64,000 nt of DNA. It comes from Lacibacter cauensis. GTDB lineage: Bacteria; Bacteroidota; Bacteroidia; Chitinophagales; Chitinophagaceae. Under the pieces are notes generated by a model. That model did no database searches. It was not told the DNA's origin and saw nothing but the letters and a program-made list of their open reading frames with translations. A program made the translations under genes and the position numbers. Location of the stretch: positions 1,003,953-1,067,952 of the forward strand of contig NZ_VLLE01000002.1 of the NCBI RefSeq assembly GCF_007830055.1, read 5' to 3'. Of this stretch, positions 34,237 to 43,580 are shown piece by piece. Every line of letters starts with the position of its first letter. The first letter of the stretch is position 1.

Positions 34237-34770
34237 ATGACATTCGCTGAAACTTTTTTAAACTCCTACATCAAACGGGCGCTGGGTTACAAAGAACTGG
34301 CCGATAAAACATTTGCACAATTAAGTGATGCAGATTTTCATTTTCAGCCAAACGAAGCAAGCAACAGTATTGCAGTTATTGTGCAGCATGTGGCAGGCAA
34401 TATGCGCAGTCGCTTCACCAACTTTCTTACCGAAGATGGCGAGAAAGCATGGCGCAAACGTGATGAAGAATTTGAAGATCAACAATGGAATAAAGAAACA
34501 TTGCTGCAACGATGGAACGAAGGCTGGGATTGCTACATCAACGCAGTGCAGCAATTAACTGCAGATGATCTGTTGAAAACTATTACCATCCGCAGCGAAG
34601 GCTTAACAGTAATTGATGCTTTGAACAGACAACTGTCGCATTACCCCTATCATATCGGGCAGATTGTTTACATTGGCAGGATGATCAAAAACAACGACTG
34701 GCAAAGTTTATCAATCGCAAAAGGCCAATCGCAACAGTTTAACGATCAAATGCAGCACAAACATTCATGA
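34237..34770 (+). CDS. DinB-like (DUF1572) protein
   Basis: About 177 residues from the ATG at 34237 (MTFAETFLNSYIKRALG); the frame also has a TTG two codons earlier. It forms a four-helix bundle of the DinB/YfiT superfamily. The three expected metal-binding histidines are visible: one in VQHVAGNMRSRF near residue 52 and a pair in QLSHYPYHIGQIVYIGR near 130-137. In relatives, this fold includes thiol transferases that use mycothiol or bacillithiol, and proteins with unknown roles. Its stop overlaps the start of the next gene (ATGA), so translation of the two is coupled. Confidence 0.86.
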   Translation: MTFAETFLNSYIKRALGYKELADKTFAQLSDADFHFQPNEASNSIAVIVQHVAGNMRSRFTNFLTEDGEKAWRKRDEEFEDQQWNKETLLQRWNEGWDCYINAVQQLTADDLLKTITIRSEGLTVIDALNRQLSHYPYHIGQIVYIGRMIKNNDWQSLSIAKGQSQQFNDQMQHKHS

Positions 34771-35804
34771 TCACTTTACAACACATACCCGGCCGAACTA
34801 CCATCATCGATGGAAAGGAATACCTATTTTTTTCCGGTTATTCTTATCTTGGTTTAGGTGTGTTGCCCGAGTTTACTGATTTGGTAAAGAAAGGAATTGA
34901 CCTATATGGTGTGGTATATCCTTCCTCACGTATCTCTAATACACAGCTCGATCTCTATACAAGAATGGAAGAACAGTTGGCTGCATTTGTACAAACCGAA
35001 GACGCAGCCTGTGTTTCTTCTGGCTTTCTTTCGGCACGAACAGCAGTGGAAGTAGTTGCAGAAGAAATGCAGGTGTATGCCTTCCAGCATACACACCCTG
35101 CCTCATCGGCCATGGCAGCGATGCAGCCAATACCTGAAAATCAAAGCTGGGAAGAGTTCTTACGGCAACGGGCAGCCGCAAATGAATACCGCTTTGCTGT
35201 GGCGGCCGACAGTATGTACATCACTCCCGGCCACATCAACGATTTTTCTTTCTTAAAAAATACACCCGCTCGTTTCACTATCACACTCATCATTGATGAT
35301 TCGCATGGAATCGGGTGGCTAGGAAAAGATGGCCGGGGCATCCGTTCAGTGCTTACGCTGCCCGGCAATATCGAACTGCTGCTAAACTTTTCCCTGTCAA
35401 AAGCATTTCACATGAATGGCGGAGCTGTTTGCGGCTCACGCAAATGGATAAACGCAGTTCGCCGTCACGTAAACTATGCTACCAGTACACCGTTTATGCC
35501 GGCACTCGCCTATGCCTTTACACAGGCAAGCGATTTGTTTCAACAACAACGGCTAAAACTTCATCAAAACATCGAATATTTGCAAAAGCTAACTTCAAAC
35601 CATACATTTGTGGCCAATGAAGGAACGCCTGTATTTGTTGTAGCCAAAAAAGGCATTGCACAACATCTTTTGCAAAACAACACAATCATTTCATCCTTCG
35701 GCTATCCCAATCCTGAAGACGATCCTGTAAACAGGGTTGTTGTGAATGCCCTCCATACCAAATCCGATTTCGAAAGACTTGTTCATTTACTGGAAGCATT
35801 TTAA
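34767..35804 (+). CDS. PLP-dependent aminotransferase-fold enzyme, 8-amino-7-oxononanoate synthase-like
   Basis: 345 residues of the alpha-oxoamine synthase branch (BioF, KBL, HemA, Spt), which join an amino acid to an acyl thioester with loss of CO2. The motifs YLFFSGYSYLGL, SSRISNTQ, IIDDSHGIGWLG and SLSKAFHMNGG (Schiff-base Lys212) are present. The enzyme is about 40-50 residues shorter than standard BioF, and the usual DEAHxxG reads DDSHGIG. It is translationally coupled to the DinB-like gene by a four-base overlap, not to biotin genes, so a role in biotin synthesis is not supported by context. Cytoplasmic. The family assignment is firm; the substrate is unknown. Confidence 0.85.
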   Translation: MITLQHIPGRTTIIDGKEYLFFSGYSYLGLGVLPEFTDLVKKGIDLYGVVYPSSRISNTQLDLYTRMEEQLAAFVQTEDAACVSSGFLSARTAVEVVAEEMQVYAFQHTHPASSAMAAMQPIPENQSWEEFLRQRAAANEYRFAVAADSMYITPGHINDFSFLKNTPARFTITLIIDDSHGIGWLGKDGRGIRSVLTLPGNIELLLNFSLSKAFHMNGGAVCGSRKWINAVRRHVNYATSTPFMPALAYAFTQASDLFQQQRLKLHQNIEYLQKLTSNHTFVANEGTPVFVVAKKGIAQHLLQNNTIISSFGYPNPEDDPVNRVVVNALHTKSDFERLVHLLEAF

Positions 35805-35835
35805 ACTTCCGGCTGCAATCACTAAAAATTAAACA

Positions 35836-36474
35836 ATGAAATCGCTTCTGCTTACCGCAACTATCTGCTTATTTCTTTCGGCTGCATCAACTGCACAAAC
35901 ACTTGGTAAAATTGAATACGGTATTAAGGCTGGCTACAACCATGTATTCTCTAAATTTTCCGCTGCAAAAACAACCGGCTTTTCGGGCGGCTATGCAGGT
36001 GTACAAATGAAAATACCCTTCGACAACCGTTTGTTTTTTACTCCACAGGTAGATCTTAACTATCGTGGCATGAAAACAAATGCACTGCCTGCAGGCACTT
36101 ACAGCAAAATAAGTGAAGTGCAATTACGTCTGATGCCTCTTTTGCAAATCGATTTTAAACATCCTGATAAAAAAGAAAACAGCTTATTTGTAATGCTTGG
36201 ACCATCGCTGGGCTTTGGTCTTGCGGGTAACCAAACCAAACAGGATGGAGCCGGTGTTCCGCAAGAAGGTAAGCTGAAATATGGCTTTCAGCATTACGGA
36301 CAGTATGATGCAGCATGGCATACAGGTCTTGGCTTTGAAACAACATCCGGTTTACGATTACTGGTTGATTATACGTTCGTATTCGGAAACATGATCAATA
36401 CCGACGATGCACCCGGCTTGCGTTACCACACTGTAAGTGCAGGCATTGGTTATTGGTTTGGCCGCAAAAAATAA
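35836..36474 (+). CDS. PorT-like outer-membrane beta-barrel protein
   Basis: 212 residues with a signal peptide (MKSLLLTATICLFLSAASTAQ) and a series of eight or so amphipathic beta strands with aromatic girdles, ending in an aromatic strand (TVSAGIGYWFGRKK). This matches the small 'outer membrane beta-barrel' family of Bacteroidota to which PorT belongs. Its role is not specific from sequence. It follows the PLP enzyme by 31 bases and precedes the bestrophin gene by 23 bases, so it may be part of one transcript. Confidence 0.83.
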   Translation: MKSLLLTATICLFLSAASTAQTLGKIEYGIKAGYNHVFSKFSAAKTTGFSGGYAGVQMKIPFDNRLFFTPQVDLNYRGMKTNALPAGTYSKISEVQLRLMPLLQIDFKHPDKKENSLFVMLGPSLGFGLAGNQTKQDGAGVPQEGKLKYGFQHYGQYDAAWHTGLGFETTSGLRLLVDYTFVFGNMINTDDAPGLRYHTVSAGIGYWFGRKK

Positions 36475-36497
36475 GAACTTCGTCTTATACAGTTATT

Positions 36498-37385
36498 ATG
36501 ATCGGTTACAATCCTAAAGAGTGGTTTACGTTTTTATTCCATCTGCACAAGTCAGATACCTTACGTAAGCTATCGCCCCTTTTGCTGGGCGTGGCCATTT
36601 ACTCTGGCATTATTGCCGTACTGGAAGTAGAAGTGTTCCGTTTATCAGAAAACAATCATCTCAAAAACATACCGCTCATGCATAGCCTGCTGGGCTTTGC
36701 CATTTCTATGTTACTGGTGTTTCGTACAAATACTGCTTACGACCGCTGGTGGGAAGGACGCAAACTCTGGGGAGCTTTGGTAAACAACAGTCGCAACCTT
36801 TCCATTAAACTTGCGGCAATATTAAAAGAGGATGATAAAGCCAACCGCACTTTTTTCAGCAGCAGTATTGCGTTTTATGCATACAGCCTGTTGAACCACC
36901 TGCAACAGGAAAGCACAAAGACAGCACTGTTCGATGAAGATGATCATGGTCATGTAATAGCAGGTATTGATCAGGGTAAACATATACCCAACCAGGTAGC
37001 GGCACAATTGTTCAAGCGGGTGCACAGTTTGCACAAACAGGAGAAAATTACCGGCGATGAGTTGATTGTGCTGAATGCAGAACTGCACTCGTTCACCGAT
37101 ATCTGCGGTGCCTGCGAACGCATTAAAAACACACCCATCCCTTTTTCGTACAGCGTCTTTATTAAGAAATTCATCTTTTTCTATGTAATGACGCTGCCCT
37201 TCGGCTTTGTGTTCAGCATGGGTTATTACGTAATACCTGTTGTAACCTTTGTATTTTATGTGCTGGCAAGTCTTGAACTGGTGGCCGAAGAAATTGAAGA
37301 TCCGTTTGGGATTGATGCCAACGATCTGCCCATGGAGAAAATTGCTTCCAACATTAAAAAGCATGTACAGGAGCTATTACATTAA
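36498..37385 (+). CDS. Bestrophin-family ion channel
   Basis: About 295 residues from the ATG at 36498 (MIGYNPKEWFTFLFHLHKSD). The frame is open earlier, but it would overlap the preceding gene. Four hydrophobic helices, the motif FRTNTAYDRWWEGRKLWG and the segment IPFSYSVFIKKFIFFYVMTLPFGF are typical of bacterial bestrophin homologues, which form pentameric anion- or cation-conducting channels in the inner membrane. The C-terminal PFGIDANDLPMEKI is also conserved. The ion and its role here are unknown. Confidence 0.9.
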   Translation: MIGYNPKEWFTFLFHLHKSDTLRKLSPLLLGVAIYSGIIAVLEVEVFRLSENNHLKNIPLMHSLLGFAISMLLVFRTNTAYDRWWEGRKLWGALVNNSRNLSIKLAAILKEDDKANRTFFSSSIAFYAYSLLNHLQQESTKTALFDEDDHGHVIAGIDQGKHIPNQVAAQLFKRVHSLHKQEKITGDELIVLNAELHSFTDICGACERIKNTPIPFSYSVFIKKFIFFYVMTLPFGFVFSMGYYVIPVVTFVFYVLASLELVAEEIEDPFGIDANDLPMEKIASNIKKHVQELLH

Positions 37386-37451
37386 ACTCTCCTCCGATTA
37401 GGATTAACGGTCTGCATTGTTTGATTTTGTTTTGTTAATTGTGGTATTGAA

Positions 37452-37482
37452 TTTGCCGTAACAGGCCGAATGGTTATTTTTA
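37452..37482 (+). promoter_or_regulatory. Promoter of tamB
   Basis: TTTG at 37452-37455, a 19-base spacer, then TATTTTTA at 37475-37482. This is the best -33/-7 pair in the window, with one mismatch in the last base. The leader would be short (about 8 bases). Confidence 0.55.
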
Positions 37483-37495
37483 CAGCACAGATACC

Positions 37496-40400
37496 TTGGT
37501 ACGAAAAATCGCTAAAATACTATCCCGCATTGTTCTCGTTTTATTGCTTCTGCTGATAGCGGCGTGGTTGCTTATTCAAACAAGTGTAGTACAAAACTGG
37601 TTAACACATAAGGCCGCCAACTGGCTTTCCGGTGAGTTGAAAACAGAAGTAAGTGTTAAACATGTTAATCTTTCGCTCTTTAATAAAGTATTGATAGAAG
37701 GTGTACTGGTAAAAGACCGCAATAAAGATACACTGGCAAATATCGGTAAACTGAAAGTAAACATTACCGATTGGTTTTTCCTGAAAGAACGAATTGAGCT
37801 GCAATATATCGGTCTTGAACAAACGAAATTGTATGCTTACAGAAAAGACAGTGTATGGAATTACCAGTTCCTCATCGATTACTTCTCTTCACCAAGCACC
37901 GGTAAAAAATCGCAATCGCAGACCGATCTGCGGCTTAAAAAAGTTGAGCTCCGGAATATCGAACTCATCCAACGGGACGATTGGCGTGGGCAAACGATGT
38001 CGGGCAAACTCGGTTACCTACTCGTCAACTTTAACCAGTTTGATCTTAATAAAAAAATCATCCAGGCTGATAACGTAGTCATAGAATCACCATTTTTCAA
38101 CCTCAGCAGTTACGACGGGCTGCGACCCAAACGGCAACGCAAACCCGATAGCGACTATCACCTCAACGATACCATCCCCATTCATTGGAATGAAGATGGA
38201 TGGAAGCTTACGGCAAACGATATCCAGATCAGCAACGGCATATTTAAACACGATGTAGCAACAGAAAGAGCTGCTTACGATTACTTCGATGGCGCACATA
38301 TCGAGTTCAGAAAAATAAACGGCCGTTTCAAGAACCTGCAATTTGTTGGCGATTCGCTAACAGCCAATATTCAGCTGTCAACAAAAGAACGCAGCGGCTT
38401 CGAAGTGAAACAGCTCAAAGCAGATTTTTTGTTTCATCCGCAGGGCATGGAGTTCAGCAATCTGCTGGCCGAAACCAATAAAAGCCGCCTCAGCAATTTT
38501 TTTGCAATGCGCTACACCCAGTTTGAACACGACATGAGTGAGTTTATTACGCATGTGCGTATGGAAGGTGTGTTTGAAAACAGTGAACTGCACAGCGATG
38601 ATATAGCCTTCTTCGCTCCCGTTTTAAAAGACTGGAACGATAAAATAAATATTAAGGGAAGAGTACGGGGAACAGTTGATCACTTAAAAGGAAATGATAT
38701 TGTTATTACAACACTCAAACAAACAGAGTTTGATGGCAGCTTTACCATGGATGGGTTGCCCGATATTAACGGCACATTCCTCGATTTGAAAGCGAATACA
38801 CTCCGAACCTCGTATGCAGATGCTGCAGCAATTTATCCACCGTTGAGAGAAATAACCTACCCTGCAATTTCAAAAATCAGCTACCTCAATTTCAACGGGT
38901 CGTACACTGGTTTCTTTAACGATTTTGTTACTTATGGAACCATCCATACCAACCTTGGTACATTGGTAACCGATATTAACCTGAAACTGCCAAAAGGTTC
39001 CGACCCCATCTATTCCGGTAAAATAAAAACAGACGGTTTTGCTCTGGGCACCTTTATAAAAGATGATTTATTGGGAAGCATTGCCATGAACGGTTCTGTA
39101 AAAGGAAAAGGCTTTAACCCCAAAACACTTTTTGCTGAAGTGGATGGTAATGTACGTTCCATTTATTTGAACGGCTATACCTACAAGAACATTACAGCAA
39201 AAGGCATTTACGAGAAAGAAAAGTTCGATGGCGCATTTGTAGTTAATGACAGTAACCTCCGTGTAAACCTCACGGGTCTTGTAAACTTTAGTAAAGACAC
39301 GCCAGTGTACAAAGTAACCGGCGATGTATACCATATTAATTTCAAAAAGCTGGGCTTAACGAAAGCAGACCTGCGCCTGAAATCATACGTTGATCTTGAT
39401 TTCAAAGGACGTAATATCGACGATTTTTTAGGCACTGCCGATTTACGCAATGCAGTTTTAACCAACGATACTACACAACTTTCGTTTGATTATCTTTCGC
39501 TGTCATCAATCATTATTGATGGAAAGAAACGATTAACCGCCAGCAGCAATGAAGCAGATGTAAGTATTGCCGGTGATTTTAATATTCTTGATCTGCCCAA
39601 CGCTACCCTCTCGTTTTTGCACACTTATTTTCCATCGTATATAGCAGCACCCAAAAAACAGGCAAAGAACCAGGATTTCACATTTGAAGTAACTACCCGC
39701 AATATTGCTGCCTATATTGATTTGTTGAACATACCGGTAAAAGGTTTTGATAACAGCACTGTTAAAGGTCGCATCAGTACGAATCAGAATACGTTTAATG
39801 TGCAAACAAATGTACCGGCCTTTCAATACAATAACATCGCATTTAACTACTCTTCTATTATTGCAAACGGCGATTATAAACGCTTGAACCTGCAAGGCGC
39901 CATCAACGAGGTTGCCTTTAACGACAGCCTCAGCTTACCAAAAACAACGTTCTCATTAATCGCAGCAAACGATACAGGTTCGGTCAACATCCGTACAAGA
40001 GCTACACAAACATTAAAGGATGCAGACCTTAATGCAAAAATCAAAACATCCAAAGAAGGTGTTGAAATTGTATTTCAACCTTCAACACTTGTAGTAAACG
40101 ATAAGGTTTGGACCATTGAAGACAAGAGTGATTTGTTTATTGGTAAAAACATGATTCACTCCGAACAAATACGTTTAAACTCGGGCAACGAATCAATCCT
40201 TGCATACACCAAGTTCTCCGAAACAGGAACGAATGAAGATTTTGTAGTAGAGCTGAACAAAGTACAGATTGGCGACTTTATGCCGTATGTATTAAAAGAC
40301 CCACGCCTGGAAGGACAAGTAACAGGCCGTGTTGATATTCTGAACCCACTTGGAAAATTCCAGGTTGAAGCAGACCTTGATGCAGAGCGATTCCGCTTTA

Positions 40401-42181
40401 ACAACGATTCAATCGGTACTGTAAAACTTTCGGGTAATTACAATAGCCAATCGGGTGAGATCAATACAAAGATCATATCCGATAATCCACTCTACGATTT
40501 CTTCAGCGAAGGAAAGATCAACATCAAAGACCCAAAAAATCCACAGATAAACCAGGTGATTGATGCAAAGAATTTAAAGCTGAGTATCCTTGAAAAATAC
40601 CTGTCGATTATAATGACGGATATGCGAGGTGTGGCTAATGGTAAAATTCTTGTGCAGGGAAATGCCGTTAAACCCGATTTAATCGGCAACGTAAAACTCA
40701 GCAACGCATCATTTGTGCTCGATTATACAAAAGTTCGTTACAACATGAAAGAAGGCACCGAAATTGCTTTCCGCAAAGGAGAAATCGATTTCGGCAGCAT
40801 TGCATTAACCGATACAACCAACCGGGCTGCAACTTTTTCCGGCAAACTCTACCATCAGTTCTTCGACAGTATGAGTTTCCGCATGTCGTTTCGTGCTAAC
40901 GATCCACGCAGAGGATTGCTTGTACTCAACACCACTAAAAAAGACAACAATCTTTTCTACGGAAAGGTAATTGCCAATGCAAGTGGTACTGTAAATGGGG
41001 ATGTTGACAATCTTGTACTGCGGTTCCAGGGCGAACCAACAGACAGTTCACATATCTACTTACCTACTTCCGATTCGAGGGTAACCGGCACAGCCGATTT
41101 CATTGTGTTCCGCAAGTATGGTAAAGAAATGAAAGTGGAATCGCAGATTAAGAAAACATCGAACATGTTGGTTGATTTGGATATTACTGCCAACCCACTC
41201 GCAAAAGTGGATCTGATATTGGATGAAGTAACCAATGATATCATCCAGGGACAAGGTTATGGTAATCTCAACATTCGTACCAGTACATTTGAAGGAACAA
41301 CCATGGCTGGTCGTTATAATATTACCAACGGTAAGTACACCTTTAACTGGCAAAAAGTATTCAAGAAACAATTCCTCATCGATAACGGAAGTGTCGAGTG
41401 GAATGGAGACCCTTACAATGCCAATATCAATATCGATGCAAAATACATTACGCCAAATATTGCACTACCGCAGGATTTGGCGCAAGGCTGTAGTTCAAAT
41501 GAACGAAGTCCGATAACGCTTATCAGTAATCTTTCCGGTACACTTTCTAACCCTATCATTAATTTCAAATTTGAGCTGCCGCAAAATCATCCTTGCAGAA
41601 ATAATCCTGTTACAAAAGCCGGTTTCGACAGAATGTATGCGAATACAAATGAGTTAAACAACCAAGTTTTCTCTGTGCTTTTGTTTAATCAGTTTTTGTC
41701 TACCAGCGCAAACTCTTCCAACTCCGCAGCAAATATTGGAACGGGTGTGTTGAGCAGTGCCGCAGGTACTATTTCCGAATTTATTGCGCAGCAAATCGAA
41801 TCGGGTTTGGGTATTGCATTAAAAAATATTCCGGGTATTAACAAACTCAACCTCGATCCGTATGTAAGTTTTAATCCTTTGCTTGTTTCAGGTTTACAGG
41901 CACAAGGTGTGGGCTTTAACGGCACCGGAAGTTTTGGTGTAACAAAAACCATGTTAAACGGAAGACTGATATTAAAAGCCGGTGGCTCTTTATTGGTAAA
42001 CACAGGCCAGGCCACCACAACGCAAACCAACCAGTTAACCCCCGACTTTACGTTGGAATGGTTGCTTTCGCCCGATGGCAAACTCCGTATCATCGGCTTT
42101 TACCGAAGCGTATACGATGTTCAGTGGCGTGCAGCCAACCGCACAGGTATCAGCTTCTCGTATGTAAGGGAATTTGAATAA
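37496..42181 (+). CDS. tamB: Translocation and assembly module protein TamB
   Basis: 1561 residues, a single inner-membrane anchor near residues 8-28 followed by a very long beta-helical periplasmic body with repeated AsmA/DUF490-like segments. The C-terminal 400 residues (DUF490/TamB domain; NSSNSAANIGTGVLSS, GLGIALKNIPGINKLNLDPY) end with the conserved aromatic tail YRSVYDVQW...VREFE. TamB-like proteins span the periplasm and move phospholipids or help outer-membrane proteins to assemble. No tamA is adjacent. The gene begins with TTG (37496), eight bases after the expected transcription start, so a leader of a few bases and a non-ATG start make translation unusual. It is convergent with ribBA, six bases apart. 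Confidence 0.9.
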   Translation: MVRKIAKILSRIVLVLLLLLIAAWLLIQTSVVQNWLTHKAANWLSGELKTEVSVKHVNLSLFNKVLIEGVLVKDRNKDTLANIGKLKVNITDWFFLKERIELQYIGLEQTKLYAYRKDSVWNYQFLIDYFSSPSTGKKSQSQTDLRLKKVELRNIELIQRDDWRGQTMSGKLGYLLVNFNQFDLNKKIIQADNVVIESPFFNLSSYDGLRPKRQRKPDSDYHLNDTIPIHWNEDGWKLTANDIQISNGIFKHDVATERAAYDYFDGAHIEFRKINGRFKNLQFVGDSLTANIQLSTKERSGFEVKQLKADFLFHPQGMEFSNLLAETNKSRLSNFFAMRYTQFEHDMSEFITHVRMEGVFENSELHSDDIAFFAPVLKDWNDKINIKGRVRGTVDHLKGNDIVITTLKQTEFDGSFTMDGLPDINGTFLDLKANTLRTSYADAAAIYPPLREITYPAISKISYLNFNGSYTGFFNDFVTYGTIHTNLGTLVTDINLKLPKGSDPIYSGKIKTDGFALGTFIKDDLLGSIAMNGSVKGKGFNPKTLFAEVDGNVRSIYLNGYTYKNITAKGIYEKEKFDGAFVVNDSNLRVNLTGLVNFSKDTPVYKVTGDVYHINFKKLGLTKADLRLKSYVDLDFKGRNIDDFLGTADLRNAVLTNDTTQLSFDYLSLSSIIIDGKKRLTASSNEADVSIAGDFNILDLPNATLSFLHTYFPSYIAAPKKQAKNQDFTFEVTTRNIAAYIDLLNIPVKGFDNSTVKGRISTNQNTFNVQTNVPAFQYNNIAFNYSSIIANGDYKRLNLQGAINEVAFNDSLSLPKTTFSLIAANDTGSVNIRTRATQTLKDADLNAKIKTSKEGVEIVFQPSTLVVNDKVWTIEDKSDLFIGKNMIHSEQIRLNSGNESILAYTKFSETGTNEDFVVELNKVQIGDFMPYVLKDPRLEGQVTGRVDILNPLGKFQVEADLDAERFRFNNDSIGTVKLSGNYNSQSGEINTKIISDNPLYDFFSEGKINIKDPKNPQINQVIDAKNLKLSILEKYLSIIMTDMRGVANGKILVQGNAVKPDLIGNVKLSNASFVLDYTKVRYNMKEGTEIAFRKGEIDFGSIALTDTTNRAATFSGKLYHQFFDSMSFRMSFRANDPRRGLLVLNTTKKDNNLFYGKVIANASGTVNGDVDNLVLRFQGEPTDSSHIYLPTSDSRVTGTADFIVFRKYGKEMKVESQIKKTSNMLVDLDITANPLAKVDLILDEVTNDIIQGQGYGNLNIRTSTFEGTTMAGRYNITNGKYTFNWQKVFKKQFLIDNGSVEWNGDPYNANINIDAKYITPNIALPQDLAQGCSSNERSPITLISNLSGTLSNPIINFKFELPQNHPCRNNPVTKAGFDRMYANTNELNNQVFSVLLFNQFLSTSANSSNSAANIGTGVLSSAAGTISEFIAQQIESGLGIALKNIPGINKLNLDPYVSFNPLLVSGLQAQGVGFNGTGSFGVTKTMLNGRLILKAGGSLLVNTGQATTTQTNQLTPDFTLEWLLSPDGKLRIIGFYRSVYDVQWRAANRTGISFSYVREFE

Positions 42182-42187
42182 AAAAAC

Positions 42188-43387
42188 TTACTTCAATATT
42201 TCGTGGCCGAGTTTATCTCTTTTTGTTTCGAGGTATTTTTGATTGTACTTGTTTGGTGCAATCTGGATAGGTACAGTATCCACAATCTTCAATCCATACC
42301 CCAGCAGGCCTGCACGTTTTTTAGGATTATTGCTGATGAGTTTTATGTTGCAAACATTCAGTGTACGCAGTATCTGAGCACCAACGCCGTAATCTCTTGC
42401 ATCCATTGGTAATCCAAGATGCAGGTTGGCTTCTACAGTATCCATTCCTTCTTCCTGCAGTTTGTACGCTTTCAATTTGTTAAAGAGACCAATCCCTCTT
42501 CCCTCCTGGTTCATATACAAAACAACACCTTTCCCTTCTTTCTCTACCATTTGCATGGCACCGTGGAGCTGTTCGCCACAATCGCAGCGCAGCGAACCTA
42601 AAATATCGCCTGTAAAACAAGAAGAATGCACACGCACCAATACCGGTTCATCTTTTTCCCATGCTCCTTTAATTAATGCAAGATGTTCCTGGCCCGTTTC
42701 TTTTTCCTTAAATGCTGCCAGCTGAAACTTACCGTAAGCTGTAGGCATGTCTACCCGCACTATTTCTTCAATCAGCGAATCGGTTTTTAAACGGTATTCA
42801 ATCAGGTCTTTAATAGAAATGATCTTTACACCCAGCTTCTGCGCCAACACTTCCAGCTGGGGTAAGCGAGCCATGGTTCCGTCTTCATTCATTATCTCAA
42901 CCAGTACACCGGCTGGTTCAAGGCCTGCCAGTCTTGGCAAATCAATTGCGGCTTCGGTATGGCCTGTACGGCGGAGTACACCGCCTGGTTTTGCACGTAA
43001 CGGAAAAATATGTCCCGGACGGGCCAGATCTTCCGGTTTTGTATCGGGGTTGATGAGAGCAAGAATTGTTTTTGAGCGATCCTGGGCCGAAATACCGGTA
43101 GAAGTTCCCTGGCCGATTAAGTCGACTGAGATGGTAAAAGCCGTTTCGTGTAAAGAGGTGTTAGATGAAACCATTGGCTCCAGGCTCAGTTCTTTACAAC
43201 GGTCATCGGTAAGCGCTGCACAGATAAGACCACGACCTTCTTTTGCCATAAAATTGATCACCTCAGGAGTAGCATGACGGGCAGCCACAATAAAATCGCC
43301 TTCATTTTCACGGTCCTCGTCATCCACCACGATCACTATTTTACCTTGTTTGATATCCTCGATAGCACTTTCTATAGAATCCAGCAT
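42188..43387 (-). CDS. ribBA: Bifunctional 3,4-dihydroxy-2-butanone-4-phosphate synthase / GTP cyclohydrolase II (RibBA)
   Basis: About 399 residues. It supplies both building blocks of riboflavin: the N-terminal half (about 1-205) makes 3,4-dihydroxy-2-butanone 4-phosphate from ribulose 5-phosphate ([12 protein letters not shown], then [10 protein letters not shown]), and the C-terminal half (about 210-399) opens GTP (zinc cysteines in [20 protein letters not shown], and NQEGRGIGL). Start choice: the TTG at 43408 lies inside the promoter element TAACTTTG (43413-43406), so the ATG at 43387 is the real start, giving a leader of about 12-14 bases. No other riboflavin genes are adjacent. Confidence 0.94.
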   Translation of the reverse strand: MLDSIESAIEDIKQGKIVIVVDDEDRENEGDFIVAARHATPEVINFMAKEGRGLICAALTDDRCKELSLEPMVSSNTSLHETAFTISVDLIGQGTSTGISAQDRSKTILALINPDTKPEDLARPGHIFPLRAKPGGVLRRTGHTEAAIDLPRLAGLEPAGVLVEIMNEDGTMARLPQLEVLAQKLGVKIISIKDLIEYRLKTDSLIEEIVRVDMPTAYGKFQLAAFKEKETGQEHLALIKGAWEKDEPVLVRVHSSCFTGDILGSLRCDCGEQLHGAMQMVEKEGKGVVLYMNQEGRGIGLFNKLKAYKLQEEGMDTVEANLHLGLPMDARDYGVGAQILRTLNVCNIKLISNNPKKRAGLLGYGLKIVDTVPIQIAPNKYNQKYLETKRDKLGHEILK

Positions 43388-43405
43388 GCGTTTACTTTTT
43401 GGCCG

Positions 43406-43413
43406 CAAAGTTA
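43406..43413 (-). promoter_or_regulatory. -7 promoter element of ribBA
   Basis: Minus-strand TAACTTTG fits TAnnTTTG. It decides the start of ribBA, because an upstream TTG start would overlap it. Confidence 0.5.
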
Positions 43414-43462
43414 GTTGAAAACAAGGCGGGAAAACGCAGGAAAGATCACATATTAAAAAAGA

Positions 43463-43499
43463 GTTTAAACTCCTTGCAGCAACAGGGTTTAACTCCTTG
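43463..43499. repeat. Short direct repeat upstream of the Oar-like receptor gene
   Basis: GTTTAAACTCCTTG (43463-43476) is repeated as GGTTTAACTCCTTG (43486-43499), one helical turn pair (23 bases) apart, in the region between ribBA and the TonB receptor. It may be a regulator-binding pair; evidence is only the repetition. Confidence 0.35.
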
Positions 43500-43580
43500 T
43501 CATTCTTTACGAAATGTTAATATTTCTTTACTTCTCGAAGGGAAGTTTGTCGTTTATTTGCACACGTAAAACTATAAAGT

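Noticed and set aside
34767-35804. Naming the PLP enzyme bioF
   Set aside because: Shorter than BioF, changed DEAH motif and no biotin genes nearby.
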